Positions 1 through 8,106 of a stretch of DNA of 64,000 bases are shown piece by piece. The stretch spans positions 173,423 through 237,422 of the forward strand of contig NZ_QRBE01000007.1 of the NCBI RefSeq assembly GCF_003363155.1. Reading direction: 5' to 3'. The notes beneath the pieces were generated by a model. It searched no databases and was not told the DNA's origin. It was given only the letters and a program-made list of their open reading frames with translations. The position numbers and the translations under genes are program-made. Source of the stretch: Dyella monticola. Lineage in GTDB: Bacteria > Pseudomonadota > Gammaproteobacteria > Xanthomonadales > Rhodanobacteraceae. Positions within the stretch are counted from its first letter, which is position 1, and each line of letters begins with the position of its first letter.

Positions 1-339
1 AATGCAATTGGTAAGAAACGTTTGGTGTTGGGTGGGCTGTGGACTTCCGTGTGTATTGTAGGTCCAACCTTGTCTGCGATTGAGCAGGGCTTTGAAGTCT
101 ATGTGGTTGCCGATGCATGCGGTGATGTCTCCGCGGAGGCGCACAACCGCGCGATGGATCGTATGGTCCAAGCCGGTGCACGTCCGATGACGTCGTTGCA
201 ATACCTGCTTGAACTCCAGCGCGACTGGGCCCGCACGGAGACCTATGAAAGCACCACTGGCATCGCGAAGATCTACGGCGGAAGCTATGGCCTGGGTTTG
301 ATTTACGCCAAGACCATGTTCCACGCTCAGGGCGGTTGA
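1..339 (+). CDS. Isochorismatase-family cysteine hydrolase, 5'-truncated by window edge
   Basis: The reading frame is open from base 1, so only the last 112 residues are present. The visible part has the family's nucleophile region (GLWTSVCIVGP, Cys near residue 19 of the fragment), the following VADACG strand and a long C-terminal tail with LLELQRDWAR. The family hydrolyses C-N or ether bonds using an Asp-Lys-Cys triad; the Asp and Lys would lie upstream of the window. The fragment is clearly paralogous to the complete gene at 7473-8102, with the same ADACG, LLELQRDW and GGYG/GGSYG stretches. It lies 59 bp before the XapX gene and probably starts or continues the catabolic operon. The substrate cannot be told from the sequence. 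Confidence 0.85.
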   Translation, partial: NAIGKKRLVLGGLWTSVCIVGPTLSAIEQGFEVYVVADACGDVSAEAHNRAMDRMVQAGARPMTSLQYLLELQRDWARTETYESTTGIAKIYGGSYGLGLIYAKTMFHAQGG

Positions 340-398
340 TGCGATCGTCAATGTCGATCCCTACATTGCCGAGGCTTGATCGTTCCTAAGGAGTTTGC

Positions 399-677
399 AT
401 GAAGCCGTATTTGCTTTCGCTCGCTGCAGGCCTCCTGGTGGGAGTGATTTACAGCTTAGTTCATGTGCGATCGCCGGCGCCACCTGTGGTGGCGCTGGTC
501 GGCTTGCTCGGTATTTTGATCGGTGAACAAATCCCACCGCTCGTCAAACAAGTCATGAGCAAACCGACAACCACATCAGCGTGGATGGGGCAGCAGGTCA
601 AGCCCCACGTGTTCGGTGAACTTCCGTGCGGCAAGCTTCCTAATGCGCCGCCTAACGAGACGCAGGAAAAATCATGA
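399..677 (+). CDS. XapX domain-containing small membrane protein
   Basis: A 92-residue protein with two hydrophobic segments (about residues 4-21 and 30-48) around the XapX-type core: a GLLVG helix, a PAPP turn, then the VALVGLLGILIGEQ helix. XapX proteins are short membrane proteins of unknown function that often sit beside isochorismatase-like hydrolases and amidohydrolases, as here. The ATG at 399 follows TAAGGAG (SD, 7 nt spacing). The C-terminal ~40 residues are polar and probably disordered. Its stop overlaps the next start by 4 bp (ATGA), so the amidohydrolase is likely translationally coupled. Confidence 0.8.
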   Translation: MKPYLLSLAAGLLVGVIYSLVHVRSPAPPVVALVGLLGILIGEQIPPLVKQVMSKPTTTSAWMGQQVKPHVFGELPCGKLPNAPPNETQEKS

Positions 678-2548
678 GCGCTCCGTCCTCCTCTCCCCAA
701 CTCGTGCTTTGTGGTGGACGTTTCACCACACTTGATAAGTCCAATCCCACGGCCACTGCGGTTGCCATCGCAGATGGCCGATTTGTTGCGGTGGGTCGCG
801 ACAGTGACATCCTTCCAAACGCAAAAGGTGCACGGGTTATCGACCTCAAAGGGCGCTCGGCCCTGCCTGGCTTGATCGATAACCATCTTCACATCATTCG
901 CGGCGGTTTGAACTTCAATATGGAGCTTCGCTGGGATGGTGTGCGCTCGCTGGCCGACGCTATGGAGATGTTGCGCCGCCAAGTCGCCATCACGCCTTCA
1001 CCGCAATGGGTGCGCGTGGTCGGCGGTTTTACCGAACACCAGTTCGCCGAAAAGCGACTGCCGACCATTGCTGAATTGAATGCGGCTGCACCCGACACAC
1101 CGGTCTTCCTGTTGCACCTTTACGATCGCGCCATTCTTAACGCAGCGGCGCTACGCGCAGTGGGTTACACCAAGGAAACGCCGGAGCCGCCCGGTGGCCA
1201 AATCGAGCGTGACAGTGCCGGCAATCCGACCGGATTGCTTTTGGCCAAACCGAATGCGGCGATCTTGTATGCGACGCTCGCCAAGGGACCCAAACTTCCG
1301 TTCGACTACCAGCTCAATTCGACGCGTCACTTCATGCGTGACTTGAATCGTTTGGGCGTGACGGGCGCGATTGATGCCGGCGGCGGATTTCAGAATTACC
1401 CGGAAGATTACGAAGTCATCCGTCGTCTTTCAGACGACGGTCATTTGACGATCCGACTGGCCTACAACCTCTTTACACAGAAACCCAAAGGCGAGAAGGA
1501 AGACTTTCTCCATTGGACGAAGACGTCGAAATATAAGCAAGGTGACGATTATTTCCGTCACAACGGTGCCGGCGAGATGCTGGTTTTCTCAGCCGCGGAC
1601 TTTGAAGATTTCCGCCAACCGCGCCCCGACATGCCGCCATCGATGGAAGGGGACCTGGAAGATGTGGTGCGCATCCTCGCCGAGAACCGCTGGCCATGGC
1701 GATTGCACGCCACTTACGATGAGACGATCAATCGCGCACTCAATGTGTTTGAACGGGTCAATCGCGATATCCCTCTCAAAGGATTGAATTGGTTCTTCGA
1801 TCACGCGGAAACGATCTCCGAACGTTCCATGGATCGTATCGCTGCGTTGGGTGGCGGTATCGCTGTGCAACATCGCATGGCGTATCAAGGCGAGTATTTT
1901 GTCGAACGCTATGGAGCAGCCGCGGCCGCGGCCACACCGCCGGTTGCGCGCATGCTGGACAAGGGCGTGCATGTTTCTGCTGGCACGGATGCAACGCGTG
2001 TGGCGTCTTACAACCCATGGGTGTCGTTGTCGTGGCTGGTGACCGGTCGCACCGTCGGCGGCCTGCGCATCTATCCACAAAGCAATTGTCTGGATCGCGA
2101 AACCGCGTTGCGCATGTGGACCCACTATGTCACATGGTTCTCCAATGAGGAGGGTAATAAGGGGCAAATCAAAGTGGGGCAGTTGGCCGATTTGATTGTT
2201 CCGAGCTGCGACTACTTTGCATGTTCCGAGAACGAAATCGCCGACATTACCTCGGATCTCACGATCGTCGGTGGCAAGGTGGTGTATGGCGCCAACGGCT
2301 TTCGCGAGTTCGATGAGACATCGGTGCCCCCGGCCATGCCCGAATGGTCGCCGGTCCGCACGTATGGTGGCTATGGTGCGTGGAAGGAATTTCAGCCGGC
2401 GGCGATGCAGGCGCATGCGTGCGACTGCGGAGGGTGCTCCATGCACGGACACGAGCATGCAAAGGCCTGGGGCGCCAATCTTCCCATTTCCGAATCGGAC
2501 CTCAAGTCGTTTTGGGGTGCGCTCGGTTGCTCGTGCTGGGCGGTATAG
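674..2548 (+). CDS. YtcJ-like metal-dependent amidohydrolase (Amidohydro_3)
   Basis: A 624-residue protein of the amidohydrolase superfamily. The N-terminal beta domain (residues 1-65) leads into the metal-binding GLIDNHLHI strand (HxH), and a late GTDATR motif supplies the expected catalytic Asp. The C-terminal beta domain resumes near GQLADLIV. Family members hydrolyse amide or related bonds; the substrate is unknown. No signal peptide is visible, so it is probably cytoplasmic. The last 47 residues form an odd Cys/His-rich tail (H581, C583, C585, C588, H591, H593, H595 and C619, C621) that resembles an extra metal-binding site. The start overlaps the XapX stop, and the DoxX gene begins 2 bp after its stop, so the three are very likely co-transcribed. 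Confidence 0.85.
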   Translation: MSAPSSSPQLVLCGGRFTTLDKSNPTATAVAIADGRFVAVGRDSDILPNAKGARVIDLKGRSALPGLIDNHLHIIRGGLNFNMELRWDGVRSLADAMEMLRRQVAITPSPQWVRVVGGFTEHQFAEKRLPTIAELNAAAPDTPVFLLHLYDRAILNAAALRAVGYTKETPEPPGGQIERDSAGNPTGLLLAKPNAAILYATLAKGPKLPFDYQLNSTRHFMRDLNRLGVTGAIDAGGGFQNYPEDYEVIRRLSDDGHLTIRLAYNLFTQKPKGEKEDFLHWTKTSKYKQGDDYFRHNGAGEMLVFSAADFEDFRQPRPDMPPSMEGDLEDVVRILAENRWPWRLHATYDETINRALNVFERVNRDIPLKGLNWFFDHAETISERSMDRIAALGGGIAVQHRMAYQGEYFVERYGAAAAAATPPVARMLDKGVHVSAGTDATRVASYNPWVSLSWLVTGRTVGGLRIYPQSNCLDRETALRMWTHYVTWFSNEEGNKGQIKVGQLADLIVPSCDYFACSENEIADITSDLTIVGGKVVYGANGFREFDETSVPPAMPEWSPVRTYGGYGAWKEFQPAAMQAHACDCGGCSMHGHEHAKAWGANLPISESDLKSFWGALGCSCWAV

Positions 2549-2550
2549 CG

Positions 2551-3000
2551 ATGGCGACTGCAGCGAAGCCTGCTATTCATGACGATACGCCTGCACTGAT
2601 TGTGCGGATCCTTGAAGCGCGCTTTACGGTTTACCTGGCGCGCTTGTGCCTGACGTTGCCCTTCTGGTGGAGTGGCATCGACAAGCTTTTTCATCCGCAT
2701 GCGGCACTCACTGAAATCCAAGGTCTCGGTCTACCTCCGTCATGGATTTTGTATGGGCTTCTGCTGATCACACAGCTGGGTGGATCGCTTGCCATCATCT
2801 TTAACCGCTTTGCATGGTTGGGTGCGGGCGCATTGGGTGTGTTTACAGCGGTCGTCACCTATATGGCCCATGCGTTTTGGACATTGCAAGGACCAGCACG
2901 CTTTGCCGAAATGAACGATTTTCTTGAGCACATCTCGTTGATTGCAGGCATGGTGTTTGCGGCGTTACATTGCCATGAGGTGAAAGCTCACGATCGATAA
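2551..3000 (+). CDS. DoxX family membrane protein
   Basis: A 149-residue protein with four hydrophobic helices. It begins RLCLTLPFWWSGIDKL, a typical DoxX first helix, and continues with GLPPSWILYGLLL and later TMS. The frame is open upstream to 2344, but that part overlaps the amidohydrolase antisense to nothing known and does not look like protein. The ATG at 2551, 2 bp after the preceding stop, gives the usual DoxX length. DoxX proteins are small inner-membrane proteins, some linked to thiosulfate:quinone oxidation or redox and detoxification functions. Here it sits in a run of catabolic genes, and its specific role is not deducible. Confidence 0.8.
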   Translation: MATAAKPAIHDDTPALIVRILEARFTVYLARLCLTLPFWWSGIDKLFHPHAALTEIQGLGLPPSWILYGLLLITQLGGSLAIIFNRFAWLGAGALGVFTAVVTYMAHAFWTLQGPARFAEMNDFLEHISLIAGMVFAALHCHEVKAHDR

Positions 3001-3064
3001 CCGTCTTCAATCCTCCCGCGTTTCTTTTGTCCGCGTTGTTTGATTTCGATCCAAGGAGCTTGGC

Positions 3065-3985
3065 ATGCGCACCTTCTTGTCATTAAAACTTTCCGCCTTG
3101 CTGTTCACCTTCACAGTGGGCGGTCTTTTCTTCCTACCCGCAGCCACCGTGGCCGCTCAGGATCCAGCTGCAGCTGGCTTTTCCGTTGGGCCGCAATACG
3201 ATACGACCCATGTCTACGTGGCACCGGGAGACTTCAATCGCTTTGTGAGCAGTCTTCAAGCGACGTTCGGTGGCACGACGTCCAAACAGGGCGTGTTTAC
3301 CGTAACGCCGACACCTAGCAAAACGATGTCGCAACTTGTGCTGACGCCCGCAGGCACCTTGTCGGTCTTCGGTTTTAAGACGCCTGTTCCATGGCCCTTT
3401 GGCGCAGAGCGCACGGGATATCTGGTGACCGATATGGATGCAGCGGTTGCGGCGGCGCGCACCGCGGGTGCGAACGTTGTGGTCAGCACCTTTCCCGATC
3501 CTATCGGCCGAGATGCGGTGATCCAATGGCCCGGTGGCGTCAACATGCAGCTTTATTGGCACACCACAGCACCCAACTACAAACCGCTGCAGACCGTTCC
3601 GGAAAATCGTGTTTACGTGTCCCCGGATGCAGCGGACGCCTTCGTGCATAGCTTCGTCACGTTCTCGCATGGCAAAGTCGTTTCGGATGACGCGCATGCT
3701 TCGGGCGCAGAGATTGGTCGCCCCTCAGATACGTTTCGTCGCATTCGTATCGAGTCCGGCTACGGCAAGATCGTCGTGCTCGTCACCGATGGGCACCTGC
3801 CATTTCCCTACGGTCATGAGATGACCGGATATGAAGTAGCGGATCTTGCTAGCACGCTGGCAAAGGGCAAGGCCGCAGGCGTGCAGGTGTTGACGGGTCC
3901 TTACACTGCAGATGGGCGAAACGCGGCGTTGGTTCAATTCCCCGGCGGCTATATCGCGGAAATTCACGCCAGCGCAAAACCATAA
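3065..3985 (+). CDS. Secreted two-domain VOC/glyoxalase-like protein
   Basis: A 306-residue protein with a clear signal peptide (hydrophobic stretch about residues 7-30, ending in ATVAAQ). Two consecutive vicinal-oxygen-chelate repeats follow: residues ~45-165 (TTHVYVAPGDFNRFV ... QWPGGVNMQLYWH) and ~182-302 (NRVYVSPDAADAFV ... QFPGGYIAEIH). Both end in the same PGG-x-[NY]-x-x-[EQ]-[IL] motif, as expected of a duplicated betaalphabetabetabeta unit. VOC enzymes include glyoxalases, ring-cleavage dioxygenases and binding proteins; a periplasmic location is unusual for the enzymes. SD AAGGAG lies 7 nt before the ATG. Its place in the operon suggests it handles the same compound as its neighbours, which is an inference. 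Confidence 0.75.
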   Translation: MRTFLSLKLSALLFTFTVGGLFFLPAATVAAQDPAAAGFSVGPQYDTTHVYVAPGDFNRFVSSLQATFGGTTSKQGVFTVTPTPSKTMSQLVLTPAGTLSVFGFKTPVPWPFGAERTGYLVTDMDAAVAAARTAGANVVVSTFPDPIGRDAVIQWPGGVNMQLYWHTTAPNYKPLQTVPENRVYVSPDAADAFVHSFVTFSHGKVVSDDAHASGAEIGRPSDTFRRIRIESGYGKIVVLVTDGHLPFPYGHEMTGYEVADLASTLAKGKAAGVQVLTGPYTADGRNAALVQFPGGYIAEIHASAKP

Positions 3986-4052
3986 ACAACGATGCGCAGT
4001 CCTATCGCGTATGACTGCGCTTTATCGATGTCATGCCATCAGGAGATCGGTC

Positions 4053-4547
4053 GTGAGCAAAGGTGTCGTCACGCTCGTTGCATCGCTATTGTCCATGCCG
4101 GTGATGGCGGCGGGTTCCGTTGCCACCCACGCAGACGTCGATCATTGGGCACAAACGTGGAACAGCCACGACATCAACAAAGTGATGGCGATGTTCTCGC
4201 CGGATGTCGCCATCGATCAGCCCGAAAACCCGAAGCCTTTGGATTACGCGGGCACGCGTGCGTTCTTTGGCATGATCTTTCGCGCGTATCCGAACTTCCA
4301 CGTCGATGTGAAGCAAGCCGTTGTGGACGGTTCAACGGCGGTATCCATTGAGCGTGTGACGGGCACATGGTCTGGGCCATTTATCGACCCGTCGACAGGG
4401 AAGGTGACACCTGGGAACGGGCGCACCTTCGACCATCCCGGAGTTATGGTTATCCAATACGGTCCAGATCACAAAATCACGCATGTCGCCATCTACTGGG
4501 ATCAGCTGACAGTCGATCGGCAGCTCGGCATCGCGCCAAAGGTCTAA
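4053..4547 (+). CDS. Secreted NTF2-like (SnoaL-type) protein
   Basis: A 164-residue protein when started at the GTG at 4053, which has AGGAG 8 nt upstream and gives a clean signal peptide (VVTLVASLLSMPVMAAG). In-frame codons continue upstream, including an ATG at 4011, but give no sensible leader. The mature part has the SnoaL/NTF2 pattern: VDHWAQTWNSHDINKVMAMFSPD, then YAGTRAFFGMIFRAYPNFHVDV, a central beta sheet and HVAIYWDQ. This fold forms a small-molecule pocket used by cyclases, isomerases and binding proteins. It lies between the VOC gene (67 bp) and the porin gene (8 bp). The catalytic role is unknown. Confidence 0.75.
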   Translation: MSKGVVTLVASLLSMPVMAAGSVATHADVDHWAQTWNSHDINKVMAMFSPDVAIDQPENPKPLDYAGTRAFFGMIFRAYPNFHVDVKQAVVDGSTAVSIERVTGTWSGPFIDPSTGKVTPGNGRTFDHPGVMVIQYGPDHKITHVAIYWDQLTVDRQLGIAPKV

Positions 4548-4555
4548 GGAAACTC

Positions 4556-5959
4556 ATGTGGGCACGCTGCGGGTTAGTGTTGATCCTTGTAGGCGTCACC
4601 GCGGGCCGGAGCTACGCCCAAACGACGGATGACACCCCCGTTCCCGTTCGCCCCACTATTGATTTTTATCGATGGCAGGAAGACTGGTCGGTGCTCGCGG
4701 ATCCACGCGTTCCGCGCGAGTTCGGGGACGCTCTCAAATACATTCCGTTTTCCAAGAATGATCCGAAGCGTTACTTGTCATTCGGTGTCACGCTGCGCGA
4801 GCGCTTTGTCAGCATCGACCCTGCGCTTTTTGGCACGGTCGGTGGCAAACGCCAGGACTATCTGCTGCATCGTCTGGAAGTGCACGCAGATGCTCACATT
4901 ACCGACAACACACGAATATTTGTTCAAATTGAAAATGCGCTAGCGCCTTGGCTGCAAAATCCCTCGCCCGTGGATGCCAATAAGCTGGATCTGCGGCTTG
5001 CCTTTTTTGATTGGCACAAGAAGCTGGGACAGGGTGAGTTGAAGGTGCGGGCAGGTCGTCAGGAGATTGCGTTTGACCTGCAACGTTTCGTTTCCGTTCG
5101 TGATGGTCCGAATGTTCGCCAGGCGTATGACGCAGTGTGGGCGGATTACGAGACGGGGCTGTGGCGAGTTACGGGTTTCGCCAGCCAACCGGTTCAATAT
5201 CGCAATCAAACCGATTGGGACGATTACAGCAATCGTCATTTGACGTTTAGCGGCGTGCGCGCGCAACGGCGTATGACGGCCGATAGTCAACTCAGTGTGA
5301 GTTTCTCGGATTTCAGGCAAGACAACGTCAACTTTCTGGCCGCATCGGGGAACGAAGAACGGCAGAGCGTGGATGTCCACTATTTCGGCAACATCAAGGT
5401 CTTCGATTGGGATATCGAGGGAATGAAGCAGGGAGGTAGCATCGGCAGTAAGAATGTGGACGCGTGGGCGTTTGGTTCGTTGAGCGGTTTTACGCTTACC
5501 GATGTGGCCTGGACGCCTCGGTTTGGCTTGCAGCTGGACGCGGCCTCGGGCACGCATAATTTGAGCGGCAATACCGTCGGCACGTTTAACCCACTGTTTC
5601 CAAACGGCTATTACGTGACATTGTCCGGTTACACCGGTTATACCAATTTCATCCACTTCAAGCCTTCGCTCACAGTATCGCCATTTGATAAGGTGAAGGT
5701 GATTGCCTCCTTTGGGATGCTGTGGCGCGAAACGACGAGCGACGCGATTTATGCCCAGCCTGACATTCCCGTCCCCGGCACTGCGGGTGAGCCTGGCAAG
5801 CACAGCACCAATTACGGGCAGTTGCAGGTGAACTGGAACGCTACGCGTAGTCTGGCGTTCGCGCTCGAAGTGGATCGCTATTTTGTGGCGCCCGCACTTC
5901 GCCGCGCGGGCGGGCAGGATTCGGATTACTTGGGTGTCGAATTGCGCTGGGGTTGGTGA
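4556..5959 (+). CDS. Outer-membrane porin-like protein, alginate-export (AlgE-like) domain
   Basis: A 467-residue protein, counting from the ATG at 4556 (TAAGGAAACTC upstream), with a signal peptide ending near GRSYAQ. The rest has beta-barrel features: alternating hydrophobic strands rich in aromatic and Gly residues, RERF..., KVRAGRQEIAF and DFQRFVSVRDGPN-like motifs typical of the alginate-export barrel family, and a C-terminal aromatic strand (LGVELRWGW). Members form 18-stranded outer-membrane channels; outside alginate operons they usually act as substrate porins. Here it sits among catabolic genes and directly before a tripartite pump, so uptake or export of the same compound is a fair inference. 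Confidence 0.7.
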   Translation: MWARCGLVLILVGVTAGRSYAQTTDDTPVPVRPTIDFYRWQEDWSVLADPRVPREFGDALKYIPFSKNDPKRYLSFGVTLRERFVSIDPALFGTVGGKRQDYLLHRLEVHADAHITDNTRIFVQIENALAPWLQNPSPVDANKLDLRLAFFDWHKKLGQGELKVRAGRQEIAFDLQRFVSVRDGPNVRQAYDAVWADYETGLWRVTGFASQPVQYRNQTDWDDYSNRHLTFSGVRAQRRMTADSQLSVSFSDFRQDNVNFLAASGNEERQSVDVHYFGNIKVFDWDIEGMKQGGSIGSKNVDAWAFGSLSGFTLTDVAWTPRFGLQLDAASGTHNLSGNTVGTFNPLFPNGYYVTLSGYTGYTNFIHFKPSLTVSPFDKVKVIASFGMLWRETTSDAIYAQPDIPVPGTAGEPGKHSTNYGQLQVNWNATRSLAFALEVDRYFVAPALRRAGGQDSDYLGVELRWGW

Positions 5960-5962
5960 CGG

Positions 5963-7411
5963 ATGACCACGGGTGTGACGCGATCGCTATGGATGCCGCT
6001 GCGAAAGCCGATCGCGCTCTCGTTGACGTTGCTGGTAGTGGGCTGCGTTGACGTTGGGCCGGACTACAAGACGCCTGATCTCAACTTGAAACGCATTTCA
6101 AATGCGACGAGTGCATCGGCGAATGCGTCTGCACCGTTGCCACTGGATGCCTGGTGGCGAGGTTTTCACGATCCTGAGCTGGATCGCATCGTGGATCGGG
6201 TGCGTCATCAAAATCTGGATCTTGCGGCTGCCTTGGCGCGCGTATCGCAAGCTCAGGCCGCCGCCCAAGCCGCGGGTGCGAAGCGTCTTCCCTCGGGAGA
6301 ACTTGGGCTCTCCGCAGATGCTGAGCGTCAGTCCCTGCGCAGTCCCATCGGCGAGCTGGCCAGCGTCCAGCCCGGTTATCAACGCAACGACGTGCTTTAC
6401 GACGAAGGGATCGGCGCCAGTTGGGAAGCGGATTTGTTCGGCGGATTGCGTCGCGGTGAAGAGGCGGCCACCGCCGAAGCACAAGCGGCCGAAGCCAATC
6501 ACCTGGGCACACGCATATCGGTCACCGCCGATGCGGTGGATGCGTATGTGCAAATTCGCGGCAATCAAGAGCGGCTTCGGATTGCACAGCGTCAGATCGA
6601 TGTGGATACCCACCTGTTGTATTTGATCCAACAGCGCAATCAATACGGCGCATCGTCTGATCGTGAACTGGATCGAACGAAGGCGTTGGTCGATCAAGCC
6701 AAGGCGACCGTGCCGCCTTTGCAGATCGCATTGCAAGCACAGCTCAATCGCTTGGACGTGTTGATGGGGGCTCAACCAGGCACGTATGCCGCTGAACTCC
6801 AAACCGGTAGCCCGATCCCGAGCATTCCGACGGTCAATGTCAGTGTGCAGCCTGAGCAACTGCTGCGAAACCGACCGGACATCGTGGCCGCTGAGCGCCA
6901 TTTGACCGCGTCGAACGCGCGCATCGGTGTCGCAATCTCCGACTATTACCCGCACATTTCTTTGGGGGCGTTGCTCGGTTTCGAAAGCTTAGGCTCGGAC
7001 GAACTCATCTCTGCGGCGTCGTTTCAGCCGCAGTTGCTGGCAGGCTTGCGTTGGCGATTGTTCGACTTCGGACGTGTGGATGCCGAAGTCAACGACGCGA
7101 AAGGCGCTTATGCCGAAGCGCTGGCACGTTACCGCCAGACTGCGTTGCGCGCGACCGAAGAAGTCGAAGATGCCCTTACCGCGCAGGCGCAATACGCCAC
7201 GCAATCGGACGAACTCAACGCTGAAACGGTCTCGCTGCAGCGAGCGAATGCATCCAGCGAGCGCGCTTACGAAGCCGGTTCCATTTCACTGACCGATGTG
7301 TTGGATACCGAACGGCAGTTGCTCGCCGCACAAGATGATGCCGTGAACGCGCAAGTGAACGCGTTACGTTCGGCCATCTTTTTTTACAGGGCCATGGGGG
7401 GTGAAGAATGA
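5963..7411 (+). CDS. Outer-membrane efflux lipoprotein (NodT/OprM-type factor)
   Basis: A 482-residue protein with a lipoprotein signal peptide (lipobox VVGC, Cys about residue 28) followed by VGPDYKTPD, the classic start of NodT-family outer-membrane factors. Two repeats of long alpha-helical coiled coils (residues ~75-260 and ~290-480) carry the family motifs DAWWRGFHDPELDRIV, LLRNRPDIVAAE and GSISLTDVLDTERQL. It forms the trimeric exit duct of a tripartite pump together with the MFS and HlyD proteins encoded at 8107-10814. It starts 3 bp after the porin stop. A strong stem-loop overlaps its stop codon. Confidence 0.92.
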   Translation: MTTGVTRSLWMPLRKPIALSLTLLVVGCVDVGPDYKTPDLNLKRISNATSASANASAPLPLDAWWRGFHDPELDRIVDRVRHQNLDLAAALARVSQAQAAAQAAGAKRLPSGELGLSADAERQSLRSPIGELASVQPGYQRNDVLYDEGIGASWEADLFGGLRRGEEAATAEAQAAEANHLGTRISVTADAVDAYVQIRGNQERLRIAQRQIDVDTHLLYLIQQRNQYGASSDRELDRTKALVDQAKATVPPLQIALQAQLNRLDVLMGAQPGTYAAELQTGSPIPSIPTVNVSVQPEQLLRNRPDIVAAERHLTASNARIGVAISDYYPHISLGALLGFESLGSDELISAASFQPQLLAGLRWRLFDFGRVDAEVNDAKGAYAEALARYRQTALRATEEVEDALTAQAQYATQSDELNAETVSLQRANASSERAYEAGSISLTDVLDTERQLLAAQDDAVNAQVNALRSAIFFYRAMGGEE

Positions 7412-7436
7412 CGCCCTGAACGGCTAGGGCGTCATT
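7407..7436 (+). terminator. Perfect 11-bp stem-loop overlapping the efflux-factor stop
   Basis: AATGACGCCCT (7407-7417) and its exact reverse complement AGGGCGTCATT (7426-7436) are separated by an 8-nt loop. The hairpin is strong, but no run of T follows on the + strand (GGGTGAG). It may therefore be a partial terminator, an attenuator or an mRNA-stabilising hairpin that lowers expression of the downstream hydrolase and pump genes relative to the upstream catabolic genes. Confidence 0.5.
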
Positions 7437-7472
7437 GGGTGAGTTTCATCCGTTTATTACGAGGAGATACCG

Positions 7473-8102
7473 ATGTCCAACACAATATCTTTGCTCACTC
7501 CAGCGGACTGCGCGCTGCTCTTAATTGACCAGCAAGCGGGCCTGGCTTTCGGCGTCGGATCTTCGGATCGCCAGGTGCTCCTGGACAACAGTGTTGCGGT
7601 CGCGCGCACTGCAGATGTATTCAAGGTGCCGATTGTGGCCTTTACCTCGGCGAGCAAGGTGTATAGCGGACCGATGATGCCCGCGATCCAACACGTCATT
7701 CCCAACGTCAAATCCATTGAACGGCGCAACATGAATGCGTGGGAGGACGATGCATCGCGCCAGGCGGTCATCGCAACGGGTCGCAAGCGGCTCCTGATTT
7801 CCGGGTTATTGACCGAAGCCTGTGTATCGTTCTGTGCGTTGTCCGCCAAGGCCGATGGCTTTGATGTCTGGGTGATCGGCGATGCATGCGGCGGGTTGAC
7901 CCCCACTAGTCACGACTTGGCGCTGCGTCGTATGGAAGCGGCGGGCATCACCCTCACATCGTGGATCCAGGTGCTGCTCGAACTCCAACGCGATTGGACG
8001 CGTCACGATACCTACGATGGCGCACGTGGCATTGTTGAATCACATGCCGGTGGTTACGGCATTGGCTTGGCCTATTCGCGCGACATGATCCATCCGACGT
8101 GA
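7473..8102 (+). CDS. Isochorismatase-family cysteine hydrolase
   Basis: A 209-residue protein, complete for the family. LLLIDQQAG (residues ~16-23) supplies the catalytic Asp, and GLLTEACVSF (residues ~110-119) supplies the nucleophilic Cys. The third triad member is expected to be a Lys; the NMNAWEDDA stretch lies where the family usually has the N-x-W/F-x-D segment. The VIGDACGGLTP strand follows. It is similar to the truncated gene at 1-339, so two paralogs bracket the catabolic run. SD GAGGAG precedes the ATG. The MFS gene follows after 4 bp. Substrates of this family range from isochorismate to nicotinamide, maleamate and hydantoin-derived amides; this one cannot be assigned. Confidence 0.88.
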   Translation: MSNTISLLTPADCALLLIDQQAGLAFGVGSSDRQVLLDNSVAVARTADVFKVPIVAFTSASKVYSGPMMPAIQHVIPNVKSIERRNMNAWEDDASRQAVIATGRKRLLISGLLTEACVSFCALSAKADGFDVWVIGDACGGLTPTSHDLALRRMEAAGITLTSWIQVLLELQRDWTRHDTYDGARGIVESHAGGYGIGLAYSRDMIHPT

Positions 8103-8106
8103 TCGC

